DNA of 26,904 nt from a virus, in the IMG/VR virus record IMGVR_UViG_3300042881_001881, positions 1 through 26,904 of that record; one strand, 5' to 3'. The position numbers and the translations under genes are program-made. The notes under the pieces were generated by a model. That model was not told the origin of the DNA, did not search any database, and was given only the letters and a program-made list of their open reading frames with translations. Of this stretch, positions 22,211-26,904 are shown piece after piece. Each line of letters starts with the position of its first letter. Position 1 is the stretch's first letter.

Positions 22211-23842
22211 TTATAAACTTGATGATAAATATCCCGCAGGAGGCTCCCACATGTCTCCGTCTTCAACCTCCAACTCTCTACGCAGCCCATCCTCAATAAA
22301 ACCAAAAGGCAACATACTTTCTTCTCCAATTAAATTTTGTTCCTCTAGCATGATCTTTCGTATGTCAATTCTGGTTTCATCTTTGAAGAATGTCTGCGCT
22401 GTTAACCATGCATAAAGCACCAACCCCATGACAATATCATCATTGTTACCTTCTTCTGCGGCATAAGTGTCTTTTGTCCTGACAAAAGTATTCAGTTCCG
22501 CAATCGTGTCAAAATCGTTGATGATTAACTTGTCATTTTCAATCAGTGTCTTGAGGTTGGCACAACCAATCTTTTTGACAGATTTAGTTGTTTTAACACC
22601 GAAAGCAACTGAACGTTTGAAGCCAGCGGAGATGCTTTGACCTTTGATGTGATGGTGCTCCAACTTGTAGATATTCTCATATTCTAAATCATAGTGTAGA
22701 ATGTCTACAACCTGCTGTCCTACATTGTTAGTTTCAATCAATACATAGGCTTGATTGTAACGGTTTGCTAGTGCATAGATGACTGTGGGTAAGAATAACA
22801 AAGGTAGTTTGTTATTACGATATCTTGCAACTTGTTTATACGGTGCTTCTGTCGCATCAAGAACGTTGATAGTGTGATAGTCCATACCAACACCTTCGGA
22901 ACAATCTACCGTAGCAATGTATATTCTACCTGGTCTTGGGTCTTCATATACAAATAGATGACCATCATCTTCAACACGGAAAGGATCATAAAACGCAAGT
23001 GAACGTAGTTTAGAACCAGAGATAAGTGTCGCAGAAGAGCCAATAAACTCTGTTTCAAACTCTTGACGAAACTGTTCTTCAGAAGTGTTCCGTATTGTTT
23101 CTTCTTTCCACTTTTCATCACGTCCCGGCACCATTGACCAGTGGATTTCTAGTGTCTTATAAAGTGAACGACTTTCAATTGCATCTGTCCACATTTTGTA
23201 AAACAAATTCAATCCATTCGGTGTAGAGACAATAATTACCTTTGATGTTTTACCAGATGAGATAACAGGGTAAGTAGAAGTAAAGAAATCCACTGCCATG
23301 TTATGAGGCACGAACGCAAATTCATCAAGAAAAATTAAATTGTATGAACCACCTCGGACACCGGCTGCTGATGTTGCGTATGCATAAATCTTTGAACCGT
23401 TTTCTAATTCAATTGAACGTTTGTTCCAGTTGATGATACCTTGTTGAAGCCACATAGGTAAATACTCATATGCTTTTTGTATCTTAGCCAGAATGTCTTG
23501 TGCAAGTTGAAGTTTGTTTGCAAGAATACCAATCACAAACTCTTCATTAAACAATGCAGACCAAAGCATATACCCGACAGTCGTGGTTGTTTTACCAACC
23601 TGTCGTGGCATTTTAGCAATGACAAAACGATTGCTGTGAAATTGTGTGACCATATCTTCTTGAAATGGCCACATATCAAAAGGAACAAGACCTTTATCTA
23701 CGTTGACGATCTTAACGTAGGTACGTATAAAATACACCGGATCTTCGGTGCATTTTACAATTTCTTTGAGTTGTTCTTCGGTATAGGATATTTCAACGCC
23801 AACTCTTTTGAGTCGCGCATTACCAAGGTATCCGTCATCCAT
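22211..23842 (-). CDS. 17: Terminase large subunit gp17
   Basis: Packaging motor: ATPase plus headful nuclease. Walker A is MPRQVGKTTT at 78-87, Walker B LIFLDE at 169-174, and the coupling motif IIVSTPNG is near 203-210. The RNase H-like nuclease has acidic residues D313 (TVDCSEG), E370 (IETNN) and the NNDD pair at 466-469. The 543-residue length is typical (T4 has 610). The start ATG is 3 bases after the Dps-like gene, so the two are cotranslated or nearly so. All catalytic residues appear intact. Confidence 0.97.
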   Translation of the reverse strand: MDDGYLGNARLKRVGVEISYTEEQLKEIVKCTEDPVYFIRTYVKIVNVDKGLVPFDMWPFQEDMVTQFHSNRFVIAKMPRQVGKTTTTVGYMLWSALFNEEFVIGILANKLQLAQDILAKIQKAYEYLPMWLQQGIINWNKRSIELENGSKIYAYATSAAGVRGGSYNLIFLDEFAFVPHNMAVDFFTSTYPVISSGKTSKVIIVSTPNGLNLFYKMWTDAIESRSLYKTLEIHWSMVPGRDEKWKEETIRNTSEEQFRQEFETEFIGSSATLISGSKLRSLAFYDPFRVEDDGHLFVYEDPRPGRIYIATVDCSEGVGMDYHTINVLDATEAPYKQVARYRNNKLPLLFLPTVIYALANRYNQAYVLIETNNVGQQVVDILHYDLEYENIYKLEHHHIKGQSISAGFKRSVAFGVKTTKSVKKIGCANLKTLIENDKLIINDFDTIAELNTFVRTKDTYAAEEGNNDDIVMGLVLYAWLTAQTFFKDETRIDIRKIMLEEQNLIGEESMLPFGFIEDGLRRELEVEDGDMWEPPAGYLSSSL

Positions 23843-23845
23843 ATT

Positions 23846-24280
23846 TTATCGTGTAAAACTCTTCAACATCCAACCATGTTTTTGGTGTGCATCAAGAATA
23901 TCTTGTAAAAAGTTTCCTACTGCTGGTTCATCAGCAGCATCAGCAAGTGCAATTCCTGCGCGGAGTTCCATAATATACTTATCATTGTCTTGAGCAAGTT
24001 CAGACATCATAATAAGGGCTGATGGTATTGCTACAATCTCATTAATTTTTGAAAGTTCTAGCATTCTTGCAAGAGTGGTAGGAGCATATGAACCTAATGC
24101 ACGAATGTGTTCTGCAATTGCATCAGTCTGATCATACACCGCTTCATAGAACGTACCTAAAAATCCATGATACTCAGCAAAGTTAGGTCCTTCCACATTC
24201 CAATGAAAAGTGTGTGCTTTGAAATACAAACCAAAGTTTGTTCCCAAAATAACTTTCATCTGTTCTATTAATTGTTCCAT
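23846..24280 (-). CDS. Dps/ferritin-like protein between terminase subunits
   Basis: 144-residue helical protein of the Dps/ferritin-like family, which forms dodecamers that oxidise iron or protect DNA. The core motif is HTFHWNVEGPNF at 23-34, then YHGFLGTFYEAVYDQTDAIAEHIRALG at 37-63. Against E. coli Dps the ferroxidase ligands map to H26, H38, D53 and E57, but the D67 equivalent is Gly42. Canonical Dps has a Lys-rich N-terminal tail for DNA binding, absent here (it starts MEQLIEQMKVILG). It lies 4 bases after gp16 and 3 before gp17. Whether it stores iron, binds DNA or has a structural role in packaging is unknown. Confidence 0.88.
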   Translation of the reverse strand: MEQLIEQMKVILGTNFGLYFKAHTFHWNVEGPNFAEYHGFLGTFYEAVYDQTDAIAEHIRALGSYAPTTLARMLELSKINEIVAIPSALIMMSELAQDNDKYIMELRAGIALADAADEPAVGNFLQDILDAHQKHGWMLKSFTR

Positions 24281-24284
24281 AATT

Positions 24285-24686
24285 TTATTTATTTCCTTTA
24301 ATCATTTTAAGTAATTCGTTAGTGGAGCCAACAAAGACTGCTTTATCTATGTTGACTCCTTTTGTGGTCTCAGACTGAGGTGCAAGCTCTTTTTTACGTT
24401 TCTGAAGTTCCAACAAATCTTTATTCATCTCAGCCAGATTTTTCATCATTGTGGCTAAGACTTCATATGCACGTGGTGATTCTGATTGATTTGCTACGGA
24501 TGCCAGTTCAGTTATTGCTCTGTTGCCGTTTGTAATCAACTCACGCATATTATCACGCGCAAATTCTGCATCAGCGTCAATCTGATTCGTGTTGTTATTT
24601 ACAACAACAGGTAATGTTTCAACGATCTTTTCTTCAATAGGCTCTACGTCAAAAATTTCTGACAAGTTTTTATTCAGTTTTTTCAT
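24285..24686 (-). CDS. 16: Terminase small subunit gp16
   Basis: Recognises DNA and regulates gp17. The 133-residue protein has the gp16 plan: an N-terminal variable part, a central coiled coil ITELASVANQSESPRAYEVLATMMKNLAEMNKDLLELQKRKKEL at 58-101 like T4 [38 protein letters not shown], and a C-terminal VFVGSTNELLKMI like T4 VFMGSPTELMDEI. The ATG overlaps the gp15 stop by 4 bases. Confidence 0.94.
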   Translation of the reverse strand: MKKLNKNLSEIFDVEPIEEKIVETLPVVVNNNTNQIDADAEFARDNMRELITNGNRAITELASVANQSESPRAYEVLATMMKNLAEMNKDLLELQKRKKELAPQSETTKGVNIDKAVFVGSTNELLKMIKGNK

Positions 24687-25681
24687 AATGTATCAGGCCA
24701 TTCTGTAATTGTTTCTGTGTATCCGTAGTTAGAATTTGGCAATGCGTTTACAGGATCAGGTTCAGTAACCACTTCAATTGCTTTGACAGGATTCACATCT
24801 AATGTATTCACTGTATATTTTGCATTTGAATAATCTCCAGTCAATACATATCTTTCTCCAATAAGTTTGTTGCCATTAGTAATTACTAATGTACCAATAG
24901 AACTATTGCTAAAGTATTCTACAGTACCAATAAATCCGTTTGCGGTATCACGCAATGTTTCACCTGTTGTGAATACATTGTTACCATTTGCATAGTCAAC
25001 GTACACTTTCTGTACACTTGTAGAAGACAAATCAATATTAATATTGGTGTTTGCAGCATTGATGATTTTACCAGTCTTGACGGGTGGCCAAATGAAACTC
25101 TTTGCAGTGAATGTCAAATCCCAAAGAATTAATCTCGTTGTGCCGTCAGACATGCCACCTTCATACTCCACTGTAGATGCGACAGAGTTGAGTATGATAG
25201 GCACTGTATATTTTAAACCCATTGAAGGTATAAAATCCACAACCACACTAAAATCTGGTGTGAAGAAAGGTAAAATCTGTTCAAGTATCTGTGTGCCATC
25301 TTCGGTGTTTCGCACATAGATTGATAGACTAAACTCAAAATTATATGGCACTGGTAAATATTGAGTGTTTACACCAGTGTTTGTTGGAGAAGCAAAATTC
25401 TGCAACGTAGAAATCTGTTTACGATTTGCATCATATTCAAGACTGTCAAGATTAAATGACATTCTTGGTATTACAGAGTTGACTGACTTAACAAGATTGG
25501 GATCAGAAGTAATCTGTGTAAGATATCTTTCTTTTGGTCCATATGACAACGGCACTTTAAGTTTTTCTTTAGGTGTGCCAGATTGTGTGTAACGAACGAT
25601 CTCAAGATCATTAAACATTGTACCAAAAACAACGACCATCTTACGTATGGTGCGGTGATAAAATTGTGCGTTACCTAACAT
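24683..25681 (-). CDS. 15: Tail sheath stabilizer/terminator gp15
   Basis: Caps the tail and joins it to the neck. The 332-residue product aligns with T4 gp15: FYHRTIRKMVVVFGTMFNDLEIVR at about 7-30, PLSYGPKERYL, IPRMSFNLDSLEYDANRK, EFSLSIYVRNTEDGTQILEQILPFFTPDFSV, and LTFTAKSFIWPPVKTGKI. It is about 60 residues longer than T4 (272), the extra lying in a beta-rich C-terminal part from about 215 onward. The ATG at 25681 shares one base with the gp14 stop (TGATG); a TTG three bases earlier is in frame but less likely. Confidence 0.95.
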   Translation of the reverse strand: MLGNAQFYHRTIRKMVVVFGTMFNDLEIVRYTQSGTPKEKLKVPLSYGPKERYLTQITSDPNLVKSVNSVIPRMSFNLDSLEYDANRKQISTLQNFASPTNTGVNTQYLPVPYNFEFSLSIYVRNTEDGTQILEQILPFFTPDFSVVVDFIPSMGLKYTVPIILNSVASTVEYEGGMSDGTTRLILWDLTFTAKSFIWPPVKTGKIINAANTNINIDLSSTSVQKVYVDYANGNNVFTTGETLRDTANGFIGTVEYFSNSSIGTLVITNGNKLIGERYVLTGDYSNAKYTVNTLDVNPVKAIEVVTEPDPVNALPNSNYGYTETITEWPDTL

Positions 25682-26589
25682 CAAGGTTCTCCAAACGGAT
25701 TGACTTCGGTAAAGTCAATGATATTATCACTGGCTGCTTCAATTCGTGCATTGTCAATGATGTCCTCAAATGCAGTGTTTTGAGTTACTTTATCAGACAC
25801 AAGCACTATTTCCCAATTTGCACCTGATGTATTGCCTTTTATTACAGAAGAAGAAACAAAATCTCCTTGTGTTCGGTAAATATCAACGTGAGTGTTTGGC
25901 ACAAAATCATAAACAATCGCTTGTGATGTAGCAGTTGCAAGTGAAGACCCTTGATACACAATTTCATCATTGACAAACTTACCTGTACCACCGCCGGCTA
26001 ATGAAATACGAATTTTTGGATAGTAGTTACGAATATTGCCATCTATCTCAGCAACTCCAGTATCAATAATCTCGTTTGAAAAATAAAATTGTTTCATTTT
26101 TAATGCATACACGTACACATTACCACCACGCCCACGACCTAATGTGTAAAACATTGCTTGATCATTTTCTGATTCCACTTGTGTGATTTCAAAAAAACTT
26201 GTGGTCATTGGTATGTAAATCAAATCACCTTCATTTGGTCTTACCAAACCATTGACTGTGTATCTAAATCTAAGTCGTGAAACTAGCATGGTTACTTCAT
26301 CACGAATTTCTAAACCAAACTTTGAAATGAAGTCTTGATCACCATCAAAACCATTTACATTTTCAAGATACATTTCAATAGGATGTGCGGTACGATACTG
26401 CTTTAAAACATCTTCACCAAATAGATAGTCTACTTCATCACGTGTTGTACGCGGTAAATAATAAACATCTAAACCGTATATCTTGAGTGCTTCAATAACT
26501 AAATCTTCAACCAATAGTTGTTCAGGAATAACAGAGTTACCGTTACCCAAACGTGAAGGAAAATTATTAAAATAAAAATTTGTCGCCAT
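25681..26589 (-). CDS. 14: Neck protein gp14
   Basis: Forms the head-tail collar with gp13. Agreement with T4 gp14 is clear: LLVEDLVIEALKIYGLDVYYLPR at 25-47, LFGED at 56-60, FISKFGLEIRDEVT at 87-100, then VRPNEGDLIYIPMTTSFFEITQVE at 116-139. The 302 residues exceed T4 (256). The extra C-terminal part (about 195-265) carries two copies of an F-V-x-x-E/S...G-x-(S/T) beta motif also seen in gp15 of this window. The ATG overlaps the gp13 stop by one base (TAATG). Confidence 0.95.
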   Translation of the reverse strand: MATNFYFNNFPSRLGNGNSVIPEQLLVEDLVIEALKIYGLDVYYLPRTTRDEVDYLFGEDVLKQYRTAHPIEMYLENVNGFDGDQDFISKFGLEIRDEVTMLVSRLRFRYTVNGLVRPNEGDLIYIPMTTSFFEITQVESENDQAMFYTLGRGRGGNVYVYALKMKQFYFSNEIIDTGVAEIDGNIRNYYPKIRISLAGGGTGKFVNDEIVYQGSSLATATSQAIVYDFVPNTHVDIYRTQGDFVSSSVIKGNTSGANWEIVLVSDKVTQNTAFEDIIDNARIEAASDNIIDFTEVNPFGEP

Positions 26590-26904
26590 TATCCAGTAAA
26601 TATCTCTGAAGGTAGTGAACCCATCATGTAAATCGCATCTTCCATTTCTTTGATTTCTTCAGTCGCTTCGTCATAAATCTTTTGACCATTAAGTGTAACA
26701 CCACCTGGCATTTGAATACCCTCAAACTTTTTGAGATTGTTACCCCATTGTTGTTTGATTTTTGCTGTTGCTAATTGTTTGAAGAAGCGATCATTCCATA
26801 TATCCGTTACACCCTCAATTGAGATTGTAGAATTAGTATGAGTAAGTGTTGGTGGTCCAACCAACGTTAAACTTGTAGGAGATTCAATGTTACCCACTTG
26901 TTTT
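26589..26904 (-). CDS. 13: Neck protein gp13, C-terminal part only
   Basis: The last about 105 residues of gp13, cut by the window end. WNDRFFKQLATAKIKQQWGNNLKKFEGIQMPGGVTLNGQKIYDEA matches the T4 gp13 end [41 protein letters not shown], and both finish in a short hydrophobic tail ending in Gly. The frame is open to the edge (Lys-Gln precedes a GTG at 26897), and T4 gp13 is 309 residues, so that GTG is internal, not the start. Confidence 0.92.
   Translation of the reverse strand, partial: KQVGNIESPTSLTLVGPPTLTHTNSTISIEGVTDIWNDRFFKQLATAKIKQQWGNNLKKFEGIQMPGGVTLNGQKIYDEATEEIKEMEDAIYMMGSLPSEIFTG

Noticed and set aside
24286-24293. AATAAATA as a late promoter for the Dps-like gene
   Set aside because: One base off the consensus but it is made of the gp16 Asn-Lys-stop codons and lies 5 bases before the ATG; in an AT-rich genome this is likely chance.
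26895-26897. GTG as the start of a 102-residue gene
   Set aside because: The frame is open upstream to the window edge and the residues match the C-terminus of gp13, a protein of about 300 residues.
1-26904. tRNA genes, CRISPR arrays, insertion sequences, attachment sites
   Set aside because: I read the gaps on both strands and found none; intergenic space is too small for most of these.

Overview
The window is a gene-dense, AT-rich piece of a T4-like myovirus genome. Every gene I can support is on the minus strand, so transcription runs from high to low coordinates. The largest gap between genes is about 74 bases, and I see no tRNA, IS element, CRISPR array or origin. The order gp13-14-15-16-17-18-19-20-67-21-22-23, then uvsY-uvsW, gp55, gp47-gp46, is the compact core order of marine and freshwater T4-like phages such as T4-like cyanophages, not that of T4 itself. 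The host cannot be named from this sequence. Products were assigned by reading the translations against remembered T4 proteins and family motifs; no database search was run.

Region 1 (26904 to 13135) is the virion block. It holds neck proteins gp13 (partial) and gp14, tail sheath stabilizer gp15, small terminase gp16, a Dps/ferritin-like protein, large terminase gp17, tail sheath gp18, tail tube gp19, portal gp20, prohead core gp67, three poorly known head-locus genes, prohead protease gp21, scaffold gp22 and major capsid gp23. Strong stem-loop terminators follow gp19 and gp23. T4-type late promoters (TATAAATA, or one-base variants) precede gp67, gp22, probably gp23, and a tail-tube-like gene after gp23.

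Region 2 (13060 to 10179) has the tail-tube-like gene, the recombination mediator UvsY, the helicase UvsW and a small conserved-looking protein of unknown function.

Region 3 (10164 to 3259) is the accessory island. It contains a B12-binding radical SAM enzyme, a two-gene minimal thiamine-diphosphate enzyme (E1 alpha-like and beta-like), a GHMP sugar kinase, a DegT-fold enzyme whose PLP lysine is replaced by histidine (a ColD/RfbH-type 3-dehydratase signature) and an NDP-sugar epimerase/dehydratase. These six overlap or nearly abut and run straight into the late sigma factor gp55, followed by an FkbM methyltransferase. Together they look like a partial pathway for an unusual, possibly branched or C-methylated deoxysugar. 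No nucleotidyltransferase or glycosyltransferase is visible here, so the pathway must use host enzymes or genes outside the window.

Region 4 (3252 to 1) has the gp47/gp46 (Mre11/Rad50-like) recombination nuclease and a peptide deformylase cut by the window edge. gp46/gp47, UvsY and UvsW would support recombination-dependent replication. gp55 would switch on the late promoters seen in region 1, and gp16/gp17 package DNA into heads built from gp20-gp23.
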